From positions 33,060 to 97,059 of the forward strand of contig JAPPHB010000003.1 of NCBI GenBank assembly GCA_028821195.1: a stretch of 64,000 nucleotides of DNA, read 5' to 3'. Shown here piece after piece: positions 54,497 to 61,930 of this stretch (position 1 is the first letter of the stretch; each line of letters opens with the position of its first letter). A program made the position numbers and the translations under genes. The notes beneath the pieces were generated by a model. The model searched no databases. It saw only the letters and a list, made by a program, of their open reading frames with translations, and was not told where the DNA came from. This DNA comes from Gammaproteobacteria bacterium. GTDB taxonomy: Bacteria; Gemmatimonadota; Gemmatimonadetes; Longimicrobiales; Gaopeijiaceae.

Positions 54497-54760
54497 ATGG
54501 CACTAGGAGAGGATGAGGGCGAGGTGAGCGTAGACACCGTCAGAGATTTGGCTGGCTTGATCGTCGGTGTGGAAACGCGCATCAACGAGAGATTCGATGA
54601 GATGGAAGCACGGGTAAATGCCCGCTTCGATGGAGTTCACGCCCGCTTGGATGGGATCGACGCTCGCTTGGATGGGATCGAGGGGGCCGTCGTCTACTTG
54701 GCGGGACAAGCTGGAGACCGAGTGGTAGCGGAAGTGAAGAAGCGGGTCGCCGTGGGGTGA
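54497..54760 (+). CDS. Small coiled-coil repeat protein (87 aa), transposon passenger
   Basis: Starts MALGEDEGEVSVDTV after GGGAGGCGGTGGG. The centre consists of tandem heptads (ARVNARFDGVH, ARLDGID, ARLDGIE) encoded by near-identical DNA repeats, a parallel coiled coil. The C-terminus is short and basic (EVKKRVAVG). First gene of the right-hand passenger operon, overlapping the next by 4 bp (GTGA). It resembles the 51206-51466 protein in repeat style. Function unknown; an oligomerisation or scaffold role is conjecture. Confidence 0.65.
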   Translation: MALGEDEGEVSVDTVRDLAGLIVGVETRINERFDEMEARVNARFDGVHARLDGIDARLDGIEGAVVYLAGQAGDRVVAEVKKRVAVG

Positions 54761-55197
54761 GCGCCGGGATTACCTGCCAGGTTCTCGGTTGCGTCGAGGA
54801 GGTAACGAAGCATGGCTCGCGGGCTAGGCGGATGTGTTCGGTGCACAACCAGCGGTGGCTACGTGGAGATCGCGGTGAGCGGTTGCGGAGGCCGATTCGA
54901 CTCTATGCTCCGCACTCGGAGAAGGAGTGCAGTTTCGACGGCTGCTCGAAGCCGGTCAGAGCGCGGGGGCTCTGCACGGGCCACTACAACCAGCGGCGGA
55001 AAGGCAAGAGGCTGACTCCGCTCGACGACCGCAGGCTCGGCAGGTGGGATGGCATGATCCGCTTCGGCCACCGGAACAGCCGGTGCACTCCCCAGGAGCC
55101 CTGTCGCGAGTGCGCAATCAAGAAAGGGACGTATCATCGCGGCTGGGCCATCTTCCCAAGAAGGAGACGGGCATGGAGAACGGAAGAAGCGGCATGA
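54757..55197 (+). CDS. Cys/His-rich putative zinc-binding protein (146 aa), transposon passenger
   Basis: GTG start overlapping the previous stop. Two similar modules, CQVLGCVEEVTKHGSRAR with MCSVHNQRW, and CSFDGCSKPVRARGLCTGHYNQR, each give a C-x4-C...C-x2-H pattern, then RNSRCTPQEPCRECAIKK adds three more cysteines. Such repeats occur in phage-type HNH endonucleases and zinc-finger proteins, but I see no HNH catalytic triad. Strongly basic, so nucleic-acid binding is plausible. Tight coupling places it in an operon with the coiled-coil proteins. Confidence 0.6.
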   Translation: MSAGITCQVLGCVEEVTKHGSRARRMCSVHNQRWLRGDRGERLRRPIRLYAPHSEKECSFDGCSKPVRARGLCTGHYNQRRKGKRLTPLDDRRLGRWDGMIRFGHRNSRCTPQEPCRECAIKKGTYHRGWAIFPRRRRAWRTEEAA

Positions 55198-55511
55198 GTG
55201 AACACGAAGCCACAAGGTACGTCCATGCCATGACAGTACAACAGATTGAAGATGAAATATCTCGGATTCAAGAGGAACTCCGGCAACTTTTCGACGAGGA
55301 TCGTCGTCTCGGAGAAATCGTTAGAGCACGTGTTCTGAGTGATCCCGGTAGTTGGAAGCACCGCTCGGAAGTTAACCTAGAACAGTTTGAGGACGCCCAT
55401 AGACGGATTCCTGTACTGAGACAAGAGATAGAGAGTAAGCGCGACGAGTTGATTTCACTTTCCGAACGTTTACACGCGATGAAGGATGCCGAGCATGCCC
55501 GAGGGAAGTGA
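55173..55511 (+). CDS. Helical protein (112 aa), transposon passenger
   Basis: ATG 55173 follows AAGGAGACGG, a strong ribosome-binding site, and overlaps the previous gene by 25 bp; ATG 55194 is an alternative with a 4-bp overlap. The protein is almost all charged helix with coiled-coil spacing (VQQIEDEISRIQEELRQLF, LRQEIESKRDELISLSERL). The DNA is noticeably AT-richer than the chromosome around the transposon, suggesting separate origin. No family recognised. Confidence 0.6.
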   Translation: MENGRSGMSEHEATRYVHAMTVQQIEDEISRIQEELRQLFDEDRRLGEIVRARVLSDPGSWKHRSEVNLEQFEDAHRRIPVLRQEIESKRDELISLSERLHAMKDAEHARGK

Positions 55512-55512
55512 G

Positions 55513-55764
55513 ATGTCACAGGAGCTAATCGCGATCCTTGGCGTAGGCGTAGTGGTTGTGCTCGGAGTTGCTGGCACCTGGATAACCGTGTGGCGTGAGA
55601 GCGGACGTATCCGCAAGGAAGCCAGCGAGGCACACGAGAAGATCGGGAACCGCATTGATGGCGTGGAAGAAAGCCTGTCCGCGCGGATCGGCGCGAGCGA
55701 GACCAAGATCGCCGAGTTGACAGGCTACATCCGAGGATGGTTCAGGCAGGACGTTCCCGACTAG
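55513..55764 (+). CDS. Single-pass membrane coiled-coil protein (83 aa), transposon passenger
   Basis: One base after the previous stop. A hydrophobic span near the N-terminus (ELIAILGVGVVVVLGVAGTWI) is followed by a positively charged turn and a helical tail (RIDGVEESLSARIGASETKI), so it resembles a small membrane-anchored coiled coil, reminiscent of holin-adjacent or methyl-accepting-like fragments. Its RIDGVEE repeat echoes the ARLDGID repeats of the first gene in this operon. Confidence 0.6.
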   Translation: MSQELIAILGVGVVVVLGVAGTWITVWRESGRIRKEASEAHEKIGNRIDGVEESLSARIGASETKIAELTGYIRGWFRQDVPD

Positions 55765-55792
55765 ATGAACAGCGAGGAGGAGAAGCAGAACA

Positions 55793-56107
55793 ATGGAAGC
55801 TAGCAGCCATGCATTACAGAAAACCCTTGGTCGAGTAGATCGACTTATCGAGAAAGGCAAATCCGCTCTCGGCACATGGAGAGAGCCACCGAGAGGCATG
55901 ACAAGTGGAACCATGAGCATTCGAGCGTTATCCGAATGGCGAGTGCAATCTCTTGTGTTCCTGATAGATTTACTCGGTGCAGAGCACGCGTACGTCACCA
56001 ACTTCAACAAAGAGACTGATGGGCGGTACAAAGGACATGTGAACTCTGGTTTGGGTATCCTAGACGCCGTGAGAGAAGACCTACACGACGGGTTCATCGG
56101 TGTGTAG
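55793..56107 (+). CDS. Hypothetical protein (104 aa), transposon passenger
   Basis: Starts MEASSHALQKTLGRVDRLIEKG after GGAGGAGAAGCAGAACA. Predicted mainly helical with the stretch WRVQSLVFLIDLLGAEHAYV and a glycine-rich end (YKGHVNSGLGILDAV). No catalytic motif, signal or membrane segment recognised. Same strand and spacing as the rest of the passenger operon. Confidence 0.55.
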   Translation: MEASSHALQKTLGRVDRLIEKGKSALGTWREPPRGMTSGTMSIRALSEWRVQSLVFLIDLLGAEHAYVTNFNKETDGRYKGHVNSGLGILDAVREDLHDGFIGV

Positions 56108-56145
56108 CCCCGCCGTGGATCTGTTGGCCTACCGAGGAGGCGGTA

Positions 56146-56349
56146 ATGAGCGAGTACGAAGACAAGCGAGGCAGGCTAGAGGACGTGGAGGCCGTGAATC
56201 CGCGCTACAAGGGCATGACGCTGGGACGCATGGCGCAGCTACTCACGCGGCCCAAGACCCCCGCAGCGCGCGCGGCGTTCGACCGCCTCCAGGGACGCAC
56301 GCCTGACCCCGCAGACGAGGCCGAAACTGCTGTCAAGACACCCTTATAA
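56146..56349 (+). CDS. Small protein (67 aa) ending inside the right inverted repeat
   Basis: ATG 56146 after GAGGAGGCGG. A basic, soluble protein (RYKGMTLGRMAQLLTRPKTP). Its last codons (VKTPL, stop TAA at 56347-56349) are the right inverted repeat itself, so the gene's end is fixed by the transposon boundary. This may mean the ORF was formed or trimmed when the transposon end was acquired. Function unknown. Confidence 0.5.
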   Translation: MSEYEDKRGRLEDVEAVNPRYKGMTLGRMAQLLTRPKTPAARAAFDRLQGRTPDPADEAETAVKTPL

Positions 56350-56354
56350 TTCCC
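56331..56354 (-). repeat. Right terminal inverted repeat of the transposon
   Basis: Read on the minus strand it begins GGGAATTATAAG, then GG, then TGTCTTGACA, matching the left repeat at 22 of 24 positions. Confidence 0.93.
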
Positions 56355-56362
56355 AATCCACT
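56355..56362. repeat. Target-site duplication, right copy
   Basis: AATCCACT, identical to 49956-49963. Confidence 0.93.
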
Positions 56363-57388
56363 CAGGCCGTAGGACAGCAGCAGGATTCGCCGCAAGGTCG
56401 CCGGGTCGTCCAGGGCGTCGTGTACGACAGCCTAACGGGTCGGGCAGTACCGGGGGCCGCGGTTTTTCTTGAAGACGCACAACTTCGTGTGTTCACGAAT
56501 TCGTCGGGGCTCTTCACGATCGAAGTCGCCCCAGGACGTCACCTGCTCGCCGTGACGCGTTTTGGCTACCAGGAGCAGGAGCGACGGGTGACTACGAGCG
56601 TCGCTGACCGATATGCAAGTTTGATTGAAATACCACTTGTGCCTGAACCGATAAGGCTTGAGGGCGTCACGGCCACCGGTGCACCGGTCACCCACCTTCC
56701 GATTCACGGGGTCGTGTATGATGCGACTACCGGCGCAGCCGTAGCCGGAGCGGCGATTGTGGTTGCAGAGGAGGAGCGAGGCGTCCTCTCCGACTCACTG
56801 GGGATCTTCCAACTTGACAGCGTTGCCACAGGTCCCCAGCTCTTGATCGCCAGCCAGTTCGGATACGAGAAGCAAGCCGTAATGGTAAACCTGCACAGCG
56901 GCTTCCAGGGACGGCTTGAGTTGGCGCTCGCACCCCAGCCTATCTTGCTTGACGGTGTTACCGCGGTTGTGGACAACATTGAGACGATGGACAGGCGGTT
57001 ACGTTTCCGTCGAAGGGCCGGTGCGGGATTGAGTCGGGCTTACGACCAGGAACGGCTTCTTCGATCCGGAGCGGGAACCGCCCTTGATTTTCTGAATCGC
57101 GAGACCATGGTACGAACGGCGCCATGTCCGCCGGGCGAACCAGCAGCCAACTGCGTCATCCGTAGAGGTCGGCTGGTCAACCCGGCGGTCTATGTTAACG
57201 AGATACCTGCATTTGGGGGATTGGATGACTTGGCGTTCTATGCGAATACAGACGTCTACTTGTTGGAGGTCCTGTCAGGCGGAAGTGAGGTCAGGGTGTA
57301 TACGTATGCTTTCATGGAACGCATGGCTCGACGACCAATGGCGCTGATTCCGCTTAGCCTTTGGCCACGCATCTGGCCACGAAGGTGA
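56363..57388 (+). pseudogene. 3' part of the split carboxypeptidase-regulatory/plug-like protein
   Basis: In phase with the 30-codon fragment at 49874-49963; together they give a 371-aa exported protein. The mature part begins QAVGQQQDS, then two regulatory-like beta-sandwich repeats (VYDSLTGRAVPGAAVFLED; VYDATTGAAVAGAAIVVAE, each followed by a GxFxL/GxFTI strand) and a degenerate TonB-plug-like region (ALDFLNRETMVRTAPCPPG, VNPAVYVNEIPAFGG, DVYLLEVLSGGSEVRVY). There is no barrel. The rest of the frame is intact, as expected for a recent disruption. A GTG at 56420 could allow an unexported product. The barrel-less design parallels the gene at 20020-21273. Confidence 0.85.
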
Positions 57389-57599
57389 AGCGCGACTTGA
57401 TCCGGCGTCCTTTCCAGAAACTCCCCCTTGGTGTCCTTTGCGGCTCGTGACGGGATGCCCCCGTGACGGACTTCTCATTGGCAACCGGGCCGTTTTGATG
57501 GCGAGGGATCGATATACTCGGGAACGGTGACCGGATAGAGGGCTGGTTGCATCGACCGTGGGACGCGTAAGCTTGCGGAGCGGAGCGTACCAGTCCCGG

Positions 57600-58260
57600 T
57601 CTTCTGGAAAAGTGGAACGTCCTAAACATCGAGCCGCCGTTTGCCTGAGTTGCTCGAGAACACGGGCCGGGGTCGTGGACCCATGTCGCTCGAGCAATCA
57701 GCCGTTGTTGTAGCGCTCGATGAAGGCGCTGATCGCGGCTCAGGCCTCCTCGAGGGTTTCGAAGTGGTGTAAATGGATGCGCTCCTCTTTGAGCGTGCGG
57801 ATGAAGCGCTCCGCGACGCCGTTGCACTTCGGCTCGCCTACGTAGGTGGGGGGTCAAGCGGATGCCGAGCCACTTGATCTCGGCATGGAATTGCCTAGCC
57901 CTGTTTGGCGCGCCCCAGTCGTGGCGCTGACCGAGAACCTAGGGCGATCGCCGTGCCGAAGCCGCCCATGTGGGCCCGCGCCCCTTGGCGAACCGGCGTG
58001 CCCAGAGCTCGTTCGGTGACTCGGTCCGAATCCCGAATCCGGCCACTTCTGGGTCGGGTCCCCGCGGGGATGGCCCCGCCGCACTAGGCACCAGCAACCT
58101 GTGCTCCCACATCAGCCTCAGCACGCGTTTCTTGCCAACCCGGATCCCCCCTAGCTGCTAGCCGCAAGCCGCGCGTTCACCTTCCGGTGGCCCTCGCCGA
58201 GAAACAGACTCGCCTTCAGCACCATCCGGATCTCTTCCACCAAGTCCTCGTCGCTCACTG
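57600..58260 (-). mobile_element. Degenerate IS3-family transposase remnant
   Basis: Reading leftward on the minus strand, fragments of an IS3-type OrfB appear in order but in different phases: EEIRMVLKASLFLGEGHRKV, VGKKRVLRLMWEHRLLVP, SPNELWARRF, EIKWLGIRLTP, then after a frameshift near 57850 NGVAERFIRTLKEERIHLHH, a stop at 57740-57742, AISAFIERYNN and LIERHGSTTPARVLEQL. Several stops and frameshifts make it nonfunctional. No terminal repeats are evident. OrfA-like debris may extend to about 58640; 57389-57599 and 58640-58696 show nothing else recognisable. Confidence 0.8.
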
Positions 58261-58696
58261 CCGCCTCGGGCTCGCTCTTCCCCGGCTCTCGGCGATCGGA
58301 CGTCAGTGGCCCGCCAAGCCCCTAGCCCGCAGCGCGTAGACGCTCAAACACGCGACCCGCCACGTCTCGCGCATCATCGTCAGCGGGTAGGGCCGCTTCG
58401 TCGCCGAATTCAACCCGTGCTAGCGCCTCAAGAGCTTCCTCAGCTCGTCGCCGTACCCCCATTTTTCGAGAGTTCCGCCTGCAGCTCGACCCGCATCGGC
58501 ATCTCTCCCGGCTTCGCCCGCGTCCGGATCACCTCGCCTCCCGCCGGTTCTTCATCTTCAGGCCCTGCTGCCCCTTGCAGGAACTCCCGCCGCAACGCCC
58601 CTTTTGCAAGACCCCACATGAGATGGGCTTCGGATCAGATGTCACTGGTCGGCGTTGTGTGCAGGAGCAGCAACCGGCTCGTAAATGCCTGACAAT

Positions 58697-58719
58697 GCCC
58701 GCTATTGTCTCTTGGCACG
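58697..58719 (+). promoter_or_regulatory. Conserved upstream box of the first Cys-rich peptide gene
   Basis: 23-bp element beginning GCCCGCTATTG and ending CTTGGCACG, 22 of 23 identical to 59354-59376. The gap to the ATG is 75 bp here and 74 bp in the other copy. TTGGCA could be a -35 box with CAACTT 18 bp later. It suggests both peptides share one promoter or regulator. Confidence 0.55.
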
Positions 58720-58794
58720 ATGGGATCGGCTAGTCCAACTTAAGACTCATGATTCGCGGAGACGGATCACCTTTTCACCCCAAGGAGGATTCTT

Positions 58795-59007
58795 ATGAAG
58801 AAAGCAACCGTGACTCGTCGCCTTCGGCTGATCGCCTTGGTGTTGGCAACCATGGTCGGCGCTGGGTTCGCGCTGACCCAACACCTACAGGCCTCCGGTG
58901 ATCGATGCTGGCAAACGGGAGACTGCTCATGCTTCAGCGACTCCTATTGCACCGATTGGCCCATCGGCGATAGCTGCGAGTACTCCTGGGAGTGCGACGA
59001 AGCTTGA
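58795..59007 (+). CDS. Exported six-cysteine peptide precursor, copy 1 (70 aa)
   Basis: Starts after AAGGAGG. An N-terminal export-type leader (MKKATVTRRLRLIALVLATM, ending ALTQHLQASG) is followed by a ~35-residue mature region with six cysteines spaced C-x5-C-x-C-x5-C-x8-C-x5-C and the block YCTDWPIGDSC. Almost certainly a disulfide-bonded small extracytoplasmic peptide. A paralogue lies 443 bp downstream, and a CxxC thioredoxin-like gene follows. The layout recalls NVEALA-type peptides beside propeller lipoproteins in Bacteroidota, but the sequences are not recognisably the same family. Function unknown. Confidence 0.75.
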   Translation: MKKATVTRRLRLIALVLATMVGAGFALTQHLQASGDRCWQTGDCSCFSDSYCTDWPIGDSCEYSWECDEA

Positions 59008-59353
59008 GTAGCCCTTGAGTCACCCCTCTTCCACACACTTGGCGCACTGCAGCACGCGATCGGCTTGGGTTCATTGTACCGGGAGCCTGTGTCCCTGAAT
59101 GACACCCGAACCGCTCGCGTTGCTGCATGCGCGGTGCTCCGTGTCAAGGCACTCGCACTCAAGCAACCGGACCTGAACAGGTCGTTGGTCGCGAAGACCT
59201 TCGGAACCTCTAACATCGAAATAGAGACGTCTGGCGCCCCGCTTGCCCAGCGACACTCTGGCCTCGTTGAATGTCTCTGGCACGGGGCCCGCCGTCTTTG
59301 AACGCTTCACCGCCTCGCTTGCTGGTCCTTTTCGCTCGAAGCTGCCCTAATCT
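59008..59353. other. Spacer between the two Cys-rich peptide genes
   Basis: About 350 bp. Short open frames occur on both strands but none has a convincing ribosome-binding site, signal or family. I see no RNA or repeat other than the box that follows. It may be remnant sequence from the duplication. Confidence 0.4.
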
Positions 59354-59376
59354 GCCCGCTATTGCCTCTTGGCACG
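59354..59376 (+). promoter_or_regulatory. Conserved upstream box of the second Cys-rich peptide gene
   Basis: Same 23-bp element as 58697-58719 with one change (T to C at position 12). TTGGCA (59369-59374) followed 18 bp later by TACCTT is a possible promoter. Same distance to the start codon as in copy 1. Confidence 0.55.
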
Positions 59377-59450
59377 GACCTCGGGCCCAGCCTACCTTAC
59401 TCAGGTAACCGCGTAGGATCGATTCATCCTTTATCCTTGGGAGGGTTTCC

Positions 59451-59657
59451 ATGAGGAAAGTAACTGTCACACGCCGTTTGAGATTGTTGGCCTTCGCGCT
59501 GGCAACAATCGTCGGCGCCGGGTTCGCTCTGACGCAGCAGTTGCAGGCGTCGGGTGAGCGGTGTTGGCGGTCGGGAGATTGTTCATGCTTCGGCTCATAT
59601 TGCACGGACTGGCCCATTGGCGATAGCTGCCGCCACTCTGGGGAGTGTGAGCTTTAG
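59451..59657 (+). CDS. Exported six-cysteine peptide precursor, copy 2 (68 aa)
   Basis: Tandem paralogue of the 58795 gene: leader MRKVTVTRRLRLLAFALATI, same ALTQQLQASG junction, and the same six-cysteine mature part (C-x5-C-x-C-x4-C-x8-C-x5-C, with YCTDWPIGDSC unchanged). Preceded by GGGAGGG. Differences cluster in the loops and the C-terminal tail (RHSGECEL against EYSWECDEA), a pattern consistent with a conserved fold with variable surface. The leader is as conserved as the core, suggesting a specific export or processing step. Confidence 0.75.
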   Translation: MRKVTVTRRLRLLAFALATIVGAGFALTQQLQASGERCWRSGDCSCFGSYCTDWPIGDSCRHSGECEL

Positions 59658-59805
59658 GGTCATTGAGCCAATCCCGCCACAAACCAGGGCCGGATGGTGC
59701 TTTGCGTGAAACTGCGCAAGCACCGCCCGGCCTTTGGTTGGTTTACGATCCGTTTCTCCGTTACGGCCATGCAGTCGGAAGTCTGCCGAAAGAAGAACTC
59801 CAGAA

Positions 59806-60414
59806 ATGAACCCGCTCAGATCAAACATGCGTCACGCTTCCCGGTCCTCGGCAGGCTCTTTGTCTCGCAGCCTTCTTTCGGCTGCCATCATCGTTGGATT
59901 ATGCGGCACTGTTGGTTACGCTGGCGGGATGTGGTGGGCTGGGCATACTCCACCCACGCCCCCAACTGGGCCCGTGATGGGAGAGTTGTTACCTCCTGTG
60001 ACGGTCGCCGTTGATGCCGACTCGACAACTTCCCTGAACCACCTGTTGACTAGCAGTACTACGAGTTGCGCTCTACTGGTGTTGATCAGTACGCGGTGTT
60101 CGTTTTGCCTTCGTATGCGAGGTACGTGGCCTCAGCGGGCGGATGCCTGGTCCGACTCGGTCGGGACGCCGGTAATGAACATCTGGCTCGCGGGAGAAGA
60201 AGTAAGTGCGCTTCGGGAGTTCTATTCTGGATATGACTTCGAGGGAGTGGTGCTTGGCAGAATCCCCGAGGATCCGGCGGGAGCATTCGAGCGACTGGGA
60301 GTGTTCGGTACGCCAATAACCTATCTTCTGGATGCCGAAGGGCGACTACGAATGGGAGCGATGGGGGACACCTTGCCTCCAGTCAACAAGGGACGTGAAG
60401 TATGCCAGAGTTAA
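59806..60414 (+). CDS. Membrane-anchored thioredoxin-fold protein (TlpA/DsbE-like)
   Basis: 202-aa protein with one N-terminal membrane anchor (LLSAAIIVGLCGTVGYAGG), a Pro/Thr linker, and a thioredoxin fold carrying STRCSFCLRMRG (CxxC) and a cis-Pro loop FGTPITYLLD. It faces the periplasm and would reduce, oxidise or isomerise disulfides. Directly downstream of two six-cysteine peptide genes, those are its obvious candidate substrates (inference). It overlaps the propeller-like gene by 13 bp. ATG 59806 is chosen; a GTG 72 bases earlier and an ATG 21 bases later are alternatives. Confidence 0.82.
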   Translation: MNPLRSNMRHASRSSAGSLSRSLLSAAIIVGLCGTVGYAGGMWWAGHTPPTPPTGPVMGELLPPVTVAVDADSTTSLNHLLTSSTTSCALLVLISTRCSFCLRMRGTWPQRADAWSDSVGTPVMNIWLAGEEVSALREFYSGYDFEGVVLGRIPEDPAGAFERLGVFGTPITYLLDAEGRLRMGAMGDTLPPVNKGREVCQS

Positions 60415-61577
60415 TTCGTTGGTCTTCGGCTATCACAACCGCTCTTGTCTTTGCTTCCTGCGAGAATCCTTCCATTGTCCCGACAACGCCACCGCCGGAG
60501 CTCAGTCCTCTACCCACAGAATCGGTGATTGCCGGTTCAGATTCGTTCGTTGTCTCGGGCGTTGTGTCTTCTCCGACATGCGACCTACTGCTGTCCGATG
60601 GCCGACACGGTGGCATCGCTAGGGTTCGAGCAGATGGAACGGTGGACTCCATTGTGTTTCCGCTAGGCCGTGAAATAAGGGGATTGCGGATCGAGCCGTT
60701 TAGAAACGATACTTCGCTCGTCTGGTCTCGCTCCGAGCGGCTTCTTGGACTCCTGGACCACGAGGCTCTTGGCATACATCCGATTCCCGTACCGGCGCCT
60801 GAGTGGGACTCCGCGGTCTTGGGTTCGGTGGCGGGGGTGTCGGGCCACCTGATCGGGATCGCGGCGTTGGGTGACGGACTACCCGTCCGCCAACCTGAGC
60901 CGTGGAGCCCGTCGCATCTCGTGCGTTTGATCGATGAGCAAGGTGATGTCAGGAATTCCTTGGGAGTAGTGGAGGAGGTTCCCGGGCGATACCTGTCTTG
61001 GCTCTCGGGCAGGAGTGTGATCGGAGCGGTGAATGACGGGGTCGCCGTCCTGTTCTTGTCCAAGGGACATGTAACGGTGTTTCAACTGGCCGCGAATGAT
61101 GACGTTACTACCCGCCGCTACGTTCTCCCGAACTCTATTGACTCACCCGACCCGAGAGAGGAAGTGTGGGATCCTCACTGGATTCAAATCGGAGGGGAGA
61201 TGCCACACTTCTTGGCGGTTCCACAGATCCTTGCAGGCGACTTTCGGCCTAACGGTGGCATAGTTGCCGTACGGCCCTATTCAGCGAAATGGCGCCGTGT
61301 CCGAAATCGCTTCGTTCCTACACAGGGTACATGGGAAGTCGAGAAGCGGGGACTGGAAGTGTACTCACCTGACGGCGATCCTATCGCCGCTTTCCGGCTC
61401 CCTTCACCGTCCGTCGACTGGATACAGGTTGACCGTCACGATCGCCTATTTGTTGCCAATGGGACGGGTTTGGTGCATGTTGCGCGGATCACGTCGGCGT
61501 TCAACGAGACTCAGTGCCCACTTCTCCCCCGCGAAATCTATATCCCTACCGCGGCTGCAGCCGCGTTGACTAGTTGA
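60402..61577 (+). CDS. Propeller-like lipoprotein or exported protein (391 aa)
   Basis: Signal with Cys at residue 20 (SSAITTALVFASC), so probably a lipoprotein although the lipobox is imperfect. The mature part is a run of beta blades with the recurrent pattern small-strand, GxVDSI, then GLRIEPF; later YSPDGDPIAAFRLPSP and IQVDRHDRLFVANGTGLVHV match 6-bladed propellers of the NHL/TolB-like kind. Overlap with the thioredoxin gene implies coupled translation. In Bacteroidota, similar propeller lipoproteins are found beside small exported peptides. No enzymatic motif visible. Confidence 0.7.
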   Translation: MPELIRWSSAITTALVFASCENPSIVPTTPPPELSPLPTESVIAGSDSFVVSGVVSSPTCDLLLSDGRHGGIARVRADGTVDSIVFPLGREIRGLRIEPFRNDTSLVWSRSERLLGLLDHEALGIHPIPVPAPEWDSAVLGSVAGVSGHLIGIAALGDGLPVRQPEPWSPSHLVRLIDEQGDVRNSLGVVEEVPGRYLSWLSGRSVIGAVNDGVAVLFLSKGHVTVFQLAANDDVTTRRYVLPNSIDSPDPREEVWDPHWIQIGGEMPHFLAVPQILAGDFRPNGGIVAVRPYSAKWRRVRNRFVPTQGTWEVEKRGLEVYSPDGDPIAAFRLPSPSVDWIQVDRHDRLFVANGTGLVHVARITSAFNETQCPLLPREIYIPTAAAAALTS

Positions 61578-61930
61578 CGGCGCCTACCAGGGGGATCTGA
61601 AGGAGCCGGCACGGAGGAGCGTGAGGGAAGAGGCGAATCGTGACGCCTCCGTCGCGCCGGGAACGCATCGCCACCACATCGCCGACGTCAGACACCGGGC
61701 GCGCTGGAGCCGCCGGACGATATCCTCACCGGAGTGGCGGACGACGGGACGACTGCCCGGGGAAGCGATCTACGCCTGCTGGTCGCCCAAGTCGCCCGTT
61801 GGCAACCGCTGCTGGACGCGACAGGGCACATCGTATTGCTCCGCCGCGAGGTCGAACTTGGACCTGACAACGTTGGTCAGCGATCAAGTGCCTCGCCGCC
61901 CGCCCCGACGAAGCACCAAGGCGCGACACC
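61578..61930. other. Intergenic region after the peptide cluster
   Basis: About 350 bp between convergent genes. A plus-strand stretch around 61704-61880 (reading LEPPDDILTGVADDG, RWQPLLDATGHIVLL) has coding-like composition but no start with a good ribosome-binding site, and it continues antisense into the regulator gene. It may be a gene remnant. Nothing else seen; no clear terminator. Confidence 0.35.

Larger units (their letters stand above)
49964..56354 (+). mobile_element. Complete IS1595-family transposon with passenger genes (6,391 bp)
   Basis: Bounded by 24-bp inverted repeats (22 of 24 identical) and an identical 8-bp duplication, so both ends and the insertion point are defined to the base. 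It encodes an IS1595-type transposase at the left end and about eleven passenger genes, mostly small and of unknown role: coiled-coil proteins, two lipoproteins, an HhH-type protein and a Cys/His cluster protein. Intact repeats and duplication indicate recent insertion. Removing the element plus one duplication copy restores a continuous secreted-protein gene. Passenger-bearing members of the family are known; this cargo I do not recognise. Confidence 0.92.

Noticed and set aside
59065..59301. 78-codon plus-strand frame between the two Cys-rich peptides
   Set aside because: No ribosome-binding site, signal or motif; an equally long frame exists antisense.
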